Position numbers and translations under genes: made by a program. Shown here piece by piece: positions 11,613 through 21,393 of a stretch of 64,000 nt of DNA (position 1 is the first letter of the stretch; every line of letters begins with the position of its first letter). Source of the stretch: Erythrobacter sp. ANT-B3C2 (lineage in GTDB: Bacteria; Pseudomonadota; Alphaproteobacteria; Sphingomonadales; Sphingomonadaceae); NCBI GenBank assembly GCA_001683845.1, contig LXQI01000011.1, positions 77,790 through 141,789 on the forward strand, in the 5' to 3' direction. Under the pieces are notes generated by a model. That model was not told the origin of the DNA, did not search any database, and saw nothing but the letters and a program-made list of their open reading frames with translations.

Positions 11613-12839
11613 ATGGACCTGACGCGCTCTCCGCTTGCACTGCCCTTTCCCGCGATGCCGCCAATTGATGGCGTGACGCTGCGTATCGCGCGGGCGCGCT
11701 ACAAGGCGTGGGACCGGTGCGACCTGACATATGTGGAGCTGGCCGAGGGCACGACGATTGCCGGGCTGTTCACCAAGAACGTGTGCTGTTCGAGCGAGGT
11801 GGAGCTGGGACGCGAGCAGGCGCGGCTCGGCAGAGCGCGGGCGCTGGTGGTGAATGCGGGCAATTCCAACGCCTTTACCGGCTGGCGCGGACGCGAGGCG
11901 GTGGAGCAGATCATGGCGCAGGTGGCGGCGCATCTGGGCTGCGAGCCGAGCGAGGTATTCGTCTGTTCCACCGGGGTGATCGGCGTGCCGCTGCCCACCG
12001 ACCGCGCGCAGGAGGGCATTGCGGCGGCGCTCGATGCTCCTGGATGTTCGTGGGAGGATGCCGCGCTCACCATCGGGACCACTGATACATTTCCCAAAGG
12101 TGCCATGGCGCAGGCGATGGTAGGCGGGCGGCGGGTGACGCTGGCGGGCATCATCAAGGGCAGCGGCATGATCGCGCCCGACATGGCGACGATGCTGGGC
12201 TACATCTTCACCGATGCGGCGGTGGAGCCGGCGTTCCTGCAGTACTGCCTGAGCGCGGTGAACGAGCGCACCTTTCAGTGCATCACCGTGGATAGCGACA
12301 CCTCGACCAGCGATACGGTGCTGGCCTTTGCCACCGGGCGCGCGGGCAATGTGCCGCTGGCTTCGGTTGACGATGCGGGCGCCGATGCCTTTGCCGCGGC
12401 GCTGCACGATGTGTGCCGCCAACTCGCCCAGCTGGTGGTGCGCGATGGCGAGGGGGCGAGCAAGTTCATCACCATCGGCGTGACCGGCGCGGAGACGGAC
12501 GAGAGCGCGCGCAGGATCGGGCTGTCGGTGGCCAATTCGCCGCTGGTGAAGACCGCAATTGCCGGCGGGGATGCGAATTGGGGCCGCGTGGTGATGGCGG
12601 TGGGCAAGGCGGGCGAGCCGGCCGACCGTGACAGGCTCTCGATCGGTTTTGGCGGGCACTGGACTGCGCGCGAGGGTCAGCCCCTGGCCGATTATGACGA
12701 GGCGCCGGTGGCCGAGCACCTCAAGGGCCGCGAGGTGCAGATCGCTGTGGACCTGAGCCTCGGCGATGGCCGCGCCGAGGTGTGGACCTGCGACCTCACG
12801 CATGGCTACATCGCCATCAACGCCGATTACCGCTCCTGA
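11613..12839 (+). CDS. argJ: Bifunctional glutamate N-acetyltransferase / amino-acid acetyltransferase ArgJ
   Basis: ArgJ transfers acetyl from N-acetylornithine to glutamate (and, if bifunctional, from acetyl-CoA) in arginine synthesis. 408 residues. It is made as a proprotein that cuts itself before a threonine. That site is seen in KGSGMIAPDMATML, with Thr about 193 as the nucleophile of the mature beta chain. Other blocks are VVNAGNSNAFTG, VCSTGVIG, DSDTSTSDT and the C-terminal THGYIAINADYRS. Start ATG 11613 is chosen because family similarity begins within the first 20 residues. Whether it is mono- or bifunctional cannot be read from the sequence. Confidence 0.96.
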   Translation: MDLTRSPLALPFPAMPPIDGVTLRIARARYKAWDRCDLTYVELAEGTTIAGLFTKNVCCSSEVELGREQARLGRARALVVNAGNSNAFTGWRGREAVEQIMAQVAAHLGCEPSEVFVCSTGVIGVPLPTDRAQEGIAAALDAPGCSWEDAALTIGTTDTFPKGAMAQAMVGGRRVTLAGIIKGSGMIAPDMATMLGYIFTDAAVEPAFLQYCLSAVNERTFQCITVDSDTSTSDTVLAFATGRAGNVPLASVDDAGADAFAAALHDVCRQLAQLVVRDGEGASKFITIGVTGAETDESARRIGLSVANSPLVKTAIAGGDANWGRVVMAVGKAGEPADRDRLSIGFGGHWTAREGQPLADYDEAPVAEHLKGREVQIAVDLSLGDGRAEVWTCDLTHGYIAINADYRS

Positions 12840-12876
12840 GCGGACCCCTGCCCTGCCTGCCCATGAAGGATCGCCC

Positions 12877-13680
12877 ATGAGCGTGCTCGACCGCGAGATC
12901 CTCGCCCTGTGCCGGCAGGTCACCGCCGATGTGATCCTCCCGCGCTACCAGAACCTCCAGGCGGGCGAGGTGGAGGACAAGGGCGGCAACGACCCTGTCA
13001 CCATTGCCGATCGTGAGTCCGAAATGGCGCTGTTCGAGGGGCTGGCGAAGCTCGCACCGGGGATCGGCCTGGTGGGCGAGGAGGCGGCCCATGCGGACGA
13101 GGCGGTGATGGGCCGGCTTTCGGATGCGTGCTGGATCGTCGACCCGATCGACGGCACGCGCAACTTCGCCGCTGGCAAGCCGCCCTTCGGCATCCTGATC
13201 GCGCGGGCAGAGGGGGGCTTTGCGCAATCGGGGTGGATCTTCGACTGTTTGACCGAGCGCTTCTGCGCCGCGCACCGTGGTAGCGGCGCGTTCCTCGACG
13301 GCGAGGCCTTCACCGCCCGCGAGACCGGGGCCGAGCGGCCGGTGGCGGCGATCTCGCTGCTGTTCCTTGACGATGCGCATCGCGAACGGGTGCTGGCGCA
13401 GCTGACGCCGCATTATGCGCTTGCCGACATTCCCTATTGCGCGGCCGAGCAATATCCGCGGCTGGCGCAGGGCGCCAATGATGTGGCGATCTTCGAGTGC
13501 ACGCTGCCGTGGGACCATGCGGCGGGCGCGTTGTGGCTGAACGAGGCGGGCGGCAAGGTGGCGCGGCCGGATGGCGCGGCCTATCGGGTTGACGATGGCC
13601 GCAAGGGCATGATCGGCGCGGCCTCGCCTGCCTTATGGGAGCAAATGGCGGGGCTGCTGGGGGAGATGCCCGGCGACTGA
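12877..13680 (+). CDS. Inositol-monophosphatase-family phosphatase
   Basis: 267 residues with the complete metal-dependent sugar-phosphatase signature: KGGNDPVTIADRESE, GEEAAHADE, WIVDPIDGTRNF and the C-terminal CTLPWDHAAGALWLNEAGG. Substrates in the family include inositol phosphate, histidinol phosphate and PAP, so this could act as a HisN-type enzyme or a housekeeping phosphatase. ATG 12877 has AAGGA seven bases upstream. It follows argJ by 37 bases and is probably co-transcribed with it. Confidence 0.9.
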   Translation: MSVLDREILALCRQVTADVILPRYQNLQAGEVEDKGGNDPVTIADRESEMALFEGLAKLAPGIGLVGEEAAHADEAVMGRLSDACWIVDPIDGTRNFAAGKPPFGILIARAEGGFAQSGWIFDCLTERFCAAHRGSGAFLDGEAFTARETGAERPVAAISLLFLDDAHRERVLAQLTPHYALADIPYCAAEQYPRLAQGANDVAIFECTLPWDHAAGALWLNEAGGKVARPDGAAYRVDDGRKGMIGAASPALWEQMAGLLGEMPGD

Positions 13681-13693
13681 GAGGGGGCTTGTA

Positions 13694-13722
13694 GCCGGGG
13701 TACTCTTGCGGGGCACCCCGGC
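13694..13722. terminator. Hairpin between converging genes
   Basis: Perfect inverted repeat GCCGGGGT/ACCCCGGC with a 13-base loop. It lies between the stop of the phosphatase gene (13680, plus) and the stop of trxA (13730, minus). There is no strong T-run, so it may be a weak bidirectional terminator. Confidence 0.5.
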
Positions 13723-13729
13723 GGCGCGA

Positions 13730-14050
13730 TCAGATCTCGCTTTCGATCCAGCTCTTGAGTTGGCTCTTGGGTGCGGCGCCGAGCTTCTGGGCGACAGGCT
13801 GGCCGCCCTTGAACAGCACCATGAAGGGGATCGACTGCACGCCCATGCGGCCGGCGACCTCGGGGTTCTCCATGATGTCGACCTTGGCGATGGTGACCTG
13901 CTCGCCCAGTTCGTCGCTCAGCTCCTCCAGCGCGGGGGCGATCATCTTGCATGGCCCGCACCAATCGGCCCAGAAATCGACCAGCACCGGCTTGTCCGAA
14001 TCGAGGACGTCTGACTGGAAGCTGGCATCGGTGACTTGCTTGGTGGCCAT
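13730..14050 (-). CDS. trxA: Thioredoxin
   Basis: 106 residues, cytosolic disulfide reductant. The redox motif is WCGPC at 30-34 in the usual context DFWADWCGPCKMIAP, with the cis-proline in SIPFMVLFKGG. There is no signal peptide. It lies 60 bases downstream of addA on the same strand, at the end of the large minus-strand gene train. Confidence 0.97.
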   Translation of the reverse strand: MATKQVTDASFQSDVLDSDKPVLVDFWADWCGPCKMIAPALEELSDELGEQVTIAKVDIMENPEVAGRMGVQSIPFMVLFKGGQPVAQKLGAAPKSQLKSWIESEI

Positions 14051-14110
14051 GGTGTGGGCTCCTTTGATTGTGCGTGCCGATCTAGGCGCAACTGTGCGGG
14101 GGACAACTCC

Positions 14111-17100
14111 CTACCCGCCAAAGCTTTCCTCCGCCGCCGGCAAGGCCGGTTTGTGCGGGGCGAGCAACTCGGGCGGCAGGGCGATCAGGCGCGGGGCGTG
14201 GGTGTAGAGCACCGCGGCCTCGATCGGCCGGCCGGGATAGATCCGCTCCAGCGCGGCGACATAGGCCGCCATCTGCGCCAGCGTGGCGCGGGGCACCTGG
14301 GCCAGCGTCTCGGGCGGGCGGCGCGTGGTCTTGAAATCGGCGATGAGGATGCGGTGCTGCTCCACCAGCAGGCGGTCGGCGGTGCCGGCGACGACCTGCC
14401 CGCCCACGGTGGCGGCCAGCGGCACCTCCGCCAGCGCGGCGGGCGAGAACAGCGCGGCGAAGGCGGGATCGGCGATCACTGCAAGGGCGCTGGCGAGCAT
14501 TTCGGCGCGCTCGGCGGCGGGGAACTCGGCAGCGTTGCGCAGCAGCCAGGCGGCGGCGCGGGGCTGGCGCTGGGGCGGCGCGACATCGGGCAGGCGTTCG
14601 AGCAGGCGGTGGATGAGGACGCCGCGCCGGGCGGCCGTGCCTTGCTGGGCGCCGCCCGCTCCGGCCGGCAAGGGGGGATCGGCGCCCTGGTCCTCGCCGG
14701 CGGAGGATGGCGCGAGCGGACGGGGTGGGCGCGGTTCGGCGCCGGGGGCGCGCACCACCCAATTGGGCAGCATGGCCGGGATTGGCAGCTCGACCTGCTC
14801 GCGGATGGCGACAGAGCGCGGGGCTGCGCCCCATTCGCGCCGCTCGCCCCAGATCGGGTCCGCCAGCGGATCGGCTTTCACAAGCGGGGAGAGGCGCGCG
14901 AACCAGCTATCGGCGGCGGGTTCGGTCTCGCGCTTGCCCAGCGCGCCACCGATGAACAGCGCCTCCTCCGCGCGGGTCATGGCGACATAGAGCAGGCGCC
15001 AGTGTTCCTGGCGCTCCTCCGCCTTGGCCTGCAGTTCGGCGGCGGCGAGGCGGCCGACCTTCAGCTCCTTGGGCAGATCGGGCACCGGCACGCTGCGTCC
15101 GCCGCCGCCGGGCAGCTGCTCCTCCAGCGCGAGACCGCGCGAGGGCGAGGCATCGGGGTTGCCGGTGGCGTCGGCCAGGATGACGATCGGCGCCTGCAGG
15201 CCCTTGGAGCCGTGGACGGTCATCACCCGCACCAGATCGTCGCCCTGCTCCTGCTCGCGCTTCAGTTCGCCCTCGCCCGCATCGAACCAGCGGATGAAGC
15301 CGGCGAGGCTGGCGGTGTGCGATGCGGCATGGGCCAGCGCGGCGTTGACCAGCTCGTCGATCGGATCGTTCGCCTCGCGCCCGAGCCGCGCGACCAGCCT
15401 GCGCCGGCCCTGCCACGGGCCCACCAGCAGCCAGTGGAGCAGCGCCTGCGGGGGCTCGAAATCGGCGCGGGCGAGCAGCGGATCGAGCTGGGTGCGAAGG
15501 GCGAGCACGTCCGGATGGTCGGAATGGCGCAGATGGTCCCACAGCCGCGCGTGTTTGGGGCGGTGGCCGTGCTCGAGCAGCTGCTGCTGGCTCCAGCCGA
15601 TCAGCGGTGACACGAGCAGGCAGGCGAGGCTGAGATCGTCCAGCGGCTGGGCGGCGAAGCGCAGCGCAGCCATCAGGTCCTTCACCGCCAGCGGCGCGCC
15701 GAGCCGCAGGCGATCGACGCCAGCCACCGGCACGCCGGCGGCATGGAGCCGCGCCACGATCAGCCCGGCGAGTTCGCGGCGTTTGCGGACGAGCACCATG
15801 ATGTCCCCGGCGCAGGCGCGGCGGGGCTCGCCCTTGACCAGCTGGTGGTGGCCGATCAGCGCCTTGATCTGCGCGGCGATGCAATCGGCCATCCGCCGCT
15901 CGGGCGCAGAGAGCCAGCCTTCGGGGCCCTCGGCGCTGTCGTCCTCGTCGTCCTCCTCGCCGCGGCGGGCGTGGACTGGGTGCCAGAGGGTGACGAGACC
16001 GGGGCGCCGGTCGCCCACGTGGCGCTCGGGTGCGCTTTCGAGGCCGAAGCTGGCGGGGTTGAGGGCCTCGATCGCCGCGTCCACGAAATCCAGTACCGTC
16101 TGCGCGGTGCGGTAAGAGCGGCCGAGGCCCAGATCGACCAGTTCGCGCGCCTCGATCCGTTCGGGCAGGCGGCGGGCGTTGGCGGCCCAGTCTGCCATGG
16201 CGCTGGCGAAGCGATCGCGCGCATCGCGGAAGTTTTCCGGCGAAGTGCCCTGGAAGCGGAAGATTGCCTGCTTGTAATCGCCGACCACGAAGATGGTGCG
16301 CAGGCGGTCTTCGTGCTGGCCGTGGCCGGTGAAGAAATCGCCGGTGAGCGCATCGATGATCGACCATTGCGCCTGGTTGGTATCCTGCGCCTCGTCGATG
16401 AGGATGTGATCGAACCGGCGATCGAGCTTGTAGCGGATCCATTCGCCCAGGCCCGGCGCGGCCAGCAGCAGCGCGGCGCGGCGGATGAGATCGTCGAAAT
16501 CGATCAGCCCCTCGCGCGTCTTCGCCTCGTCCCACGCCAGTGCGAAGCGGCGGCCGACGGTGAGCGCGGGGGTGAGCAGGCCCGCCAGTTCGATGAGCGC
16601 CGCACGCTCGCGCAGGGCTTCAAGGCAGGCGTGGACACGCAGCGCCATGTGTTCGTAATTCGCGTCCAGCTTTTCGAGGTGGCGCAGGTTCTTGGGGCGG
16701 CCGTCCTTGGTGAACAGTTCGCTGGCCAGCTCGTCGAAGCAGGCGGCGCGGGCCGCGCCCTCGCCCGCGAGCCATTGCTCGATCGCCTCGACGCATTTGC
16801 TGGCGGTGGGCGTGCCCCAGCTGCGGTGGATTTCGAGGCAACGCTGGAGCGCGGCGCAGTCGAATGCCGGATCGTTGCACAGTTCGGCGAGGCAATCTTC
16901 GGCCGCATCGGCCGGCAGGCCGAGCAGCGCCTCGACGCGGCCCTTTAGCGGCTCCTGCCATCCGCCCGGGCCGAACCATGCCGCGCGGGCATCGGCGCAG
17001 CGCATCAGCCATTCGCGCGCCTTGTCCGGCCCCATCCGCAGCGAGAGCAGTTCGAGCGCCTCGATCGGCAGGCGGTCGCCGCGCTCCTCCCACCCCACCA

Positions 17101-17638
17101 GCAGCTCGGCGAGGACGCGGTGCGCGAGCAGCTCGCGATCGCGGTCTTCCATCGGCTGCGTGCCGGGCACCAGCATGGCCTCCTGCGGGAAGGCGGCGAG
17201 CAGCCATTGGGCGAAGGCGTGGATAGTATCGATCCTGAGGCCCCCACCCGGGCAATCGAGCACCGCGGCGAACAGGGTGCGGGCACGGGCCCGGGTTTCG
17301 GGCGCGGGCTCCTCGCCGATGGCGATGAGATCGCCGGCGAGCAGCTCGTCCGGCAGGCGCACCCAGCTGGCCAGCACCTCGTTGATGCGGGTGGCCATTT
17401 CGGCGGCGCCGGCCTTGGTGAAGGTGAGGCACAGGATCTGGCCAGGCGCCACGTCCGGCCGCAGCAGCAGCCGCAGCACGCGGGCGGAGAGCACCTGCGT
17501 CTTGCCCGTGCCGGCCGAGGCGGAGAGCCACACGCTGCGCGCCGGATCGACCGCGCGGGCCTGGTTGTCGCGCAAAGGGAAGACCTTCGCGCCTTTGGGT
17601 GTGGTGGCGGCTCCGGTGGCGTTGGCGGGGGGGCTCAT
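14111..17638 (-). CDS. addA: Double-strand break repair helicase-nuclease AddA (alphaproteobacterial type)
   Basis: 1175 residues. With AddB it resects double-strand ends and prepares them for RecA. Seen: UvrD-type Walker A SASAGTGKTQVL near residue 40, FTKAGAAEM (motif Ia), the DEAQDTNQAQW Walker B region, FRFQGTSPENF, the RSYRTAQTVLDFVDAAIEA region, MTVHGSKGLQAPIVILADAT and LLYVAMTRAEEALF. The C-terminal nuclease part has GVLIHRLLERLP and ILIADFKTTRRPPE (Asp-x-Lys of the PD-(D/E)xK fold). The ATG at 17638 overlaps the addB stop by four bases, implying translational coupling; an earlier in-frame start six codons upstream is possible. Confidence 0.95.
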   Translation of the reverse strand: MSPPANATGAATTPKGAKVFPLRDNQARAVDPARSVWLSASAGTGKTQVLSARVLRLLLRPDVAPGQILCLTFTKAGAAEMATRINEVLASWVRLPDELLAGDLIAIGEEPAPETRARARTLFAAVLDCPGGGLRIDTIHAFAQWLLAAFPQEAMLVPGTQPMEDRDRELLAHRVLAELLVGWEERGDRLPIEALELLSLRMGPDKAREWLMRCADARAAWFGPGGWQEPLKGRVEALLGLPADAAEDCLAELCNDPAFDCAALQRCLEIHRSWGTPTASKCVEAIEQWLAGEGAARAACFDELASELFTKDGRPKNLRHLEKLDANYEHMALRVHACLEALRERAALIELAGLLTPALTVGRRFALAWDEAKTREGLIDFDDLIRRAALLLAAPGLGEWIRYKLDRRFDHILIDEAQDTNQAQWSIIDALTGDFFTGHGQHEDRLRTIFVVGDYKQAIFRFQGTSPENFRDARDRFASAMADWAANARRLPERIEARELVDLGLGRSYRTAQTVLDFVDAAIEALNPASFGLESAPERHVGDRRPGLVTLWHPVHARRGEEDDEDDSAEGPEGWLSAPERRMADCIAAQIKALIGHHQLVKGEPRRACAGDIMVLVRKRRELAGLIVARLHAAGVPVAGVDRLRLGAPLAVKDLMAALRFAAQPLDDLSLACLLVSPLIGWSQQQLLEHGHRPKHARLWDHLRHSDHPDVLALRTQLDPLLARADFEPPQALLHWLLVGPWQGRRRLVARLGREANDPIDELVNAALAHAASHTASLAGFIRWFDAGEGELKREQEQGDDLVRVMTVHGSKGLQAPIVILADATGNPDASPSRGLALEEQLPGGGGRSVPVPDLPKELKVGRLAAAELQAKAEERQEHWRLLYVAMTRAEEALFIGGALGKRETEPAADSWFARLSPLVKADPLADPIWGERREWGAAPRSVAIREQVELPIPAMLPNWVVRAPGAEPRPPRPLAPSSAGEDQGADPPLPAGAGGAQQGTAARRGVLIHRLLERLPDVAPPQRQPRAAAWLLRNAAEFPAAERAEMLASALAVIADPAFAALFSPAALAEVPLAATVGGQVVAGTADRLLVEQHRILIADFKTTRRPPETLAQVPRATLAQMAAYVAALERIYPGRPIEAAVLYTHAPRLIALPPELLAPHKPALPAAEESFGG

Positions 17639-20583
17639 CCGAGTTCGCCGATCCATTCATCCAGCCGCATCAGCTGGTCGAAGGTGGAATAGCTGGGCGC
17701 ATCGGGGTTGAGGCGGGCGGTGAACGGCTCGCTGCCGAGGATCCAGCGGTCGAGCGCCTCGTGCAGGAAGCGCTCGGCTTCTGGGAGGAACTCGGCGGGG
17801 GGAATACCGCTTTTCTTGCGGCCGACCAGAAGCGGGGTTTCCTTGTGGCCGAAGTCCTTCCCTTTCTTCGCCAGCGACCAATATTCGAAACAGGTCGGCT
17901 CGCCCGGTTCGCCGCCGAAGGCGCCGGCCCGCGCCATCAGCCCGAGCGTGCCGAGCTGGAGCGCGTAGCCCGCTTCCACCTCGCGCCCGTTGGGGGGCTG
18001 GCCGGTCTTGTAATCGACGATGGCGAGCGTGCCGTCCTCCAGCCGGTCGATCCGGTCGACCTTGCCCTTGAGGGTGATGCCGCGCACTTCCAACTCGCCG
18101 GCCTCCTCGAACAGCAGCGGGGTGCGGGTGGGATCGGCGGCGATTTCGGCGGCGACCCATTCCAGCGCCCTCAGCAGCCGAGGCCGCCACAGGGCGCGCA
18201 TCAGCGGGTGCGCATTCATCGCCGTCAGCTGCTCGGCGGCGATGGTTTCGAGATCGCCGCCCGAGCGGTGCCAGGCTTCGAGGATGGCGTGCGCCAGCGT
18301 GCCCCGCCAAGCGGGCGTGGGCTCGGCATCGAGCGGATCGAGCTCGCTCAGCGAGAGGATCGCCTGGGCGTAGAACTGATACGGGTCGGAGCGGAGGCGA
18401 TCCAGCGCGGTGACGCTGACGGGTACGCGCCGCTGTTCGGCCGAGGGATTGGGCTGCGGGCGCGGATGGGCCCGGTCCTTCGGGGGTTCGGCGATGGCGC
18501 GGGCGAGCTCGACATGGCGCTGGTCTTGATGGCGGCCGATCAGGTCGGTGCCGAGCAGCGCGCGCACCCGCAGCAGGAAGCGCGAGGGGATCGCCGGGCC
18601 GCCAGCATCGCGCCGGGCGCGGCTCAACACCACCTGCGGCGACCCCAGCGCACCGGCCAGATCGTGCGCGGCGAGGCCGATGCGGAAATCCGCTCCGGGA
18701 ACGCCGAGCGCGCGCAGCACGGCCGGGGCGAGCAGCGCGTCGCTCGCCGGGGCGGCGGGCCACCCGCCCTCGTTCAGCCCGGCGCAGATGACCAGATCGG
18801 CCCGCGTCATGCGCGATTCCAGCAGGCCGTAGAGTGCGATGCGAGGATGGCCCCCGTAGGAGGGGCGCACAGCCACGCGGTCCATCGCCTCGCGCAGCAT
18901 GGCGGGCAGTTCGGAGGGATCGAGCGGGGTGCCGGTTGTGCGGGCGTTCTGGCGCAGGTCTTCCAAGAAGGCGGCGAGCGCGCGGCCGTCCTCCTTAGCC
19001 CACAGCGCCTCGCCTGCTAACGCTTCGCCGGCCGCTGCGAGTTGGTCGAGATGGTCCGCCAGCGGTGCCTCGGCCTGCTCCTGCAGTGGGGCGAGGATCG
19101 CTTCCAGCGCGGCCCACCAATCGGTGAGGCCGGCCTTGGCGGCAACCTGTCGCAGCGGGGCGAGGCCGGGCGCGGCGCGGGGGCCGCGCAAATGGCGCTC
19201 GAACCGGCGGGCCTGGCGTAGCCACTCGCCGCGTGTCTCCTCACCCTGCACGAGCGGGTGCGATAGCAGCGCGGCCAGCGGCACGGGCGCCGCCTGTTCC
19301 GCGCCCACTTCGGCCAGCAGCAGGAGCAGGCGGCCGGCGGTGGTCTGCGGCAGGGGTTTGCCGGCGGTGTCGTCCGCCTGGATCTCCCAGCGGCCGAGGT
19401 GATGGACGATGCGCTGCGCGAGGCCGCGATCGGGGGTGATGACGGCGACGCGCTTTTCGGGCTGCTCGATCGCTTCGCGCACCAGCAGGGCGATGGCCTG
19501 CGCCTCCTCCTCGGGGTGAGCGCTCTCCATCAGCCGCACGCCGGAGAGGCGGCGCTTTTCCACCGGCAGGTCGATCCAGCTGCAGCTCGCCTGCGGGGGG
19601 AGGAACAGGCTGGAGATCGCGTGGCTGCGTTCCGGCGGAGCGGCGGCGGGGCCGGAGCGGTGCCAAGGCTGCACCTCGCCCCGCGCAATGCCCATCCGAT
19701 TGAGCAGCAGCTTGAGGTGGTATTGCGGATGAGTCACCGCATCGCCGCGCGCGAGTGGCTCCTCGGCCTGCGGATCGCCCGCGGTGCCCAGTTCGTCCCA
19801 CACGACTTCGGGCAGGGTGAGGTCGAAATCGGGCAGCACCACCGCGCCCTTCGGCAGCTCGCTCACCACCCGCAGCAGGGTGGCGAGTGCGGGGGCGGCG
19901 CTGGTGACGCCTGCGGCGACGATGGGCGTGGGTGGCGGCGTGGTGCGCCATGTCCGCGCGGCGTGGCGGAACAGCGCGTTGCGGCGCTCGGCGGCGTCGA
20001 TCTGCCCGCGTTCGGCCAGTTCCGCCTGCCAGCGGGTGTGGACCGAGGCGAACAGGTGGAGGCTGTTCTGCCAGTGGCCGGCGAGATCGCCCAGCAGGTC
20101 GAGCACCCGCTCGCCCAGCAGCGCATCGGGCCCGATCTCCTCCACCAGCAGCCGATCGATCGTGCGGCCCAGTTCGAAGGCGACCCGCAGCAGGCGCGCG
20201 CCGCGTGGGGCCTCCTCACCCTGCTGCTCGCGGATCAGCGCGGCGAGGCGCAGCCAGCGGAAGGTTGGGTCGGCGGCGGGGGCGATGATCTCGCCCGAGC
20301 CCAGCGGATCGAGCAGATGGCCGATGGTCTCATCCAGATCGAGATCGCCCACTGCGGCCATGCGCGGCAGCAGCAGGCCATTGCGCGCACTCTCGCCCTC
20401 CTGCGCGCCGAAATGGCGGATGAAGGCCTCTGTCAGCGTGCGGATGGCGCGGGCGCTGGGCAGCAGCAGGGTGAGGCGGGCGAGGCCCAGCTGCGGATCG
20501 AAATAGCGCGGCACCAGCCCGGCCACCAGCGCATCGGCAAAGCCGCGATGCGCGGCGATCGAATAGACCAGCGGGCCCTTCAT
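17635..20583 (-). CDS. addB: Double-strand break repair protein AddB
   Basis: 982 residues, partner of AddA. It is the alphaproteobacterial form: a helicase-like fold without a convincing Walker A, plus a C-terminal RecB-type nuclease. The nuclease is visible as GKVDRIDRLEDGTLAIVDYK followed by TG, with AYALQLG-type continuation (VEAGYALQLGTLGLMA). The N-terminus is GPLVYSIAAHRGFADALVAG. It lies 21 bases downstream of the nucleotidyltransferase gene and overlaps addA by four bases. Confidence 0.93.
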   Translation of the reverse strand: MKGPLVYSIAAHRGFADALVAGLVPRYFDPQLGLARLTLLLPSARAIRTLTEAFIRHFGAQEGESARNGLLLPRMAAVGDLDLDETIGHLLDPLGSGEIIAPAADPTFRWLRLAALIREQQGEEAPRGARLLRVAFELGRTIDRLLVEEIGPDALLGERVLDLLGDLAGHWQNSLHLFASVHTRWQAELAERGQIDAAERRNALFRHAARTWRTTPPPTPIVAAGVTSAAPALATLLRVVSELPKGAVVLPDFDLTLPEVVWDELGTAGDPQAEEPLARGDAVTHPQYHLKLLLNRMGIARGEVQPWHRSGPAAAPPERSHAISSLFLPPQASCSWIDLPVEKRRLSGVRLMESAHPEEEAQAIALLVREAIEQPEKRVAVITPDRGLAQRIVHHLGRWEIQADDTAGKPLPQTTAGRLLLLLAEVGAEQAAPVPLAALLSHPLVQGEETRGEWLRQARRFERHLRGPRAAPGLAPLRQVAAKAGLTDWWAALEAILAPLQEQAEAPLADHLDQLAAAGEALAGEALWAKEDGRALAAFLEDLRQNARTTGTPLDPSELPAMLREAMDRVAVRPSYGGHPRIALYGLLESRMTRADLVICAGLNEGGWPAAPASDALLAPAVLRALGVPGADFRIGLAAHDLAGALGSPQVVLSRARRDAGGPAIPSRFLLRVRALLGTDLIGRHQDQRHVELARAIAEPPKDRAHPRPQPNPSAEQRRVPVSVTALDRLRSDPYQFYAQAILSLSELDPLDAEPTPAWRGTLAHAILEAWHRSGGDLETIAAEQLTAMNAHPLMRALWRPRLLRALEWVAAEIAADPTRTPLLFEEAGELEVRGITLKGKVDRIDRLEDGTLAIVDYKTGQPPNGREVEAGYALQLGTLGLMARAGAFGGEPGEPTCFEYWSLAKKGKDFGHKETPLLVGRKKSGIPPAEFLPEAERFLHEALDRWILGSEPFTARLNPDAPSYSTFDQLMRLDEWIGELG

Positions 20584-20604
20584 CGGCGTGCCATCAGCCG
20601 CCCG

Positions 20605-21393
20605 TCAGCCCCCGGTGAGCGCGAGTTCGGTGGGGGCGATCGCCTGCGGGGTGCCGACTTCGAACCACTCGCCATTGAAGGCGCAGCCGTAGAGCCGCCC
20701 TTCCCCGATCGCTCGATCCCACAGCAGGTTGGTGGAGAACGGGCCGCTGGGCGCATCGCGCAGCAGCCGCTTGGCGGCAAGCTGGATGCCGGTGAAGACG
20801 AACGGCGCGATCCGTCCGGGGCGGCGGCGATCCAACCTTCCGTATCCATCCATGTGGAAATCGCCCAGCCCGCGGAAATTGCGCGCGCCGGTGTGCGCGA
20901 CCAGCAGCAGCAGCGCGTCCATCCGCGCGGGATCCCAGGCGTGGGAGAGCTGGCGGAAGGCATCGACCGGCCCATCGAGCCAGACATTGTCGCTGTTGAG
21001 GCAGAAGAACGGATCGGGCAGCTGCGCCTGCGCGCGGACGAGGCCGCCGCCGGTTTCCAGCAATTGCTTGCGTTCGTCGGAGATGGTGACGGCCGGGGCC
21101 CGGCGGTTCTTGACGTGGGCGATGATCGTATCGGGCAGGTAGTGCACGTTGACCACCGCGCGGGCGATTCCGGCTGTGGCCAGCCGATCGAGCGCATGGT
21201 CCAGCAGCGGCTTTCCGGCCACGCGCACCATCGGCTTGGGTTGGCTAACGGTGAGCGGGCGCATCCGTTTGCCGAGCCCGGCGGCAAGCACCATCGCGCT
21301 GTCCGATGCGAGCGCGCGGGGTGCTGCAGCCGGTGCGGGGGTGGGCGAAGGTGGGGTGATCGGCGCCATGGCCGGCGCATCCTGCACGATCAC
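20605..21393 (-). CDS. murU: Nucleotidyltransferase, MurU-like (N-acetylmuramate-1-phosphate uridylyltransferase)
   Basis: The sugar-nucleotide pyrophosphorylase signature SAMVLAAGLGKRMRPLT, followed by QPKPMVRVAGKPLLDHALD, is unambiguous. Further features are FCLNSDNVW (metal-binding Asp) and the C-terminal FNGEWFEVGTPQAIAPTE. The neighbour upstream is an AmgK-like kinase, and the pair matches the peptidoglycan-recycling route known from Pseudomonas and Caulobacter: AmgK phosphorylates MurNAc and MurU makes UDP-MurNAc, bypassing the fosfomycin target. The GTG at 21393 overlaps the amgK stop by four bases and is preferred; ATG 21369 is the alternative. Substrate assignment rests on context. 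Confidence 0.85.
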   Translation of the reverse strand: MIVQDAPAMAPITPPSPTPAPAAAPRALASDSAMVLAAGLGKRMRPLTVSQPKPMVRVAGKPLLDHALDRLATAGIARAVVNVHYLPDTIIAHVKNRRAPAVTISDERKQLLETGGGLVRAQAQLPDPFFCLNSDNVWLDGPVDAFRQLSHAWDPARMDALLLLVAHTGARNFRGLGDFHMDGYGRLDRRRPGRIAPFVFTGIQLAAKRLLRDAPSGPFSTNLLWDRAIGEGRLYGCAFNGEWFEVGTPQAIAPTELALTGG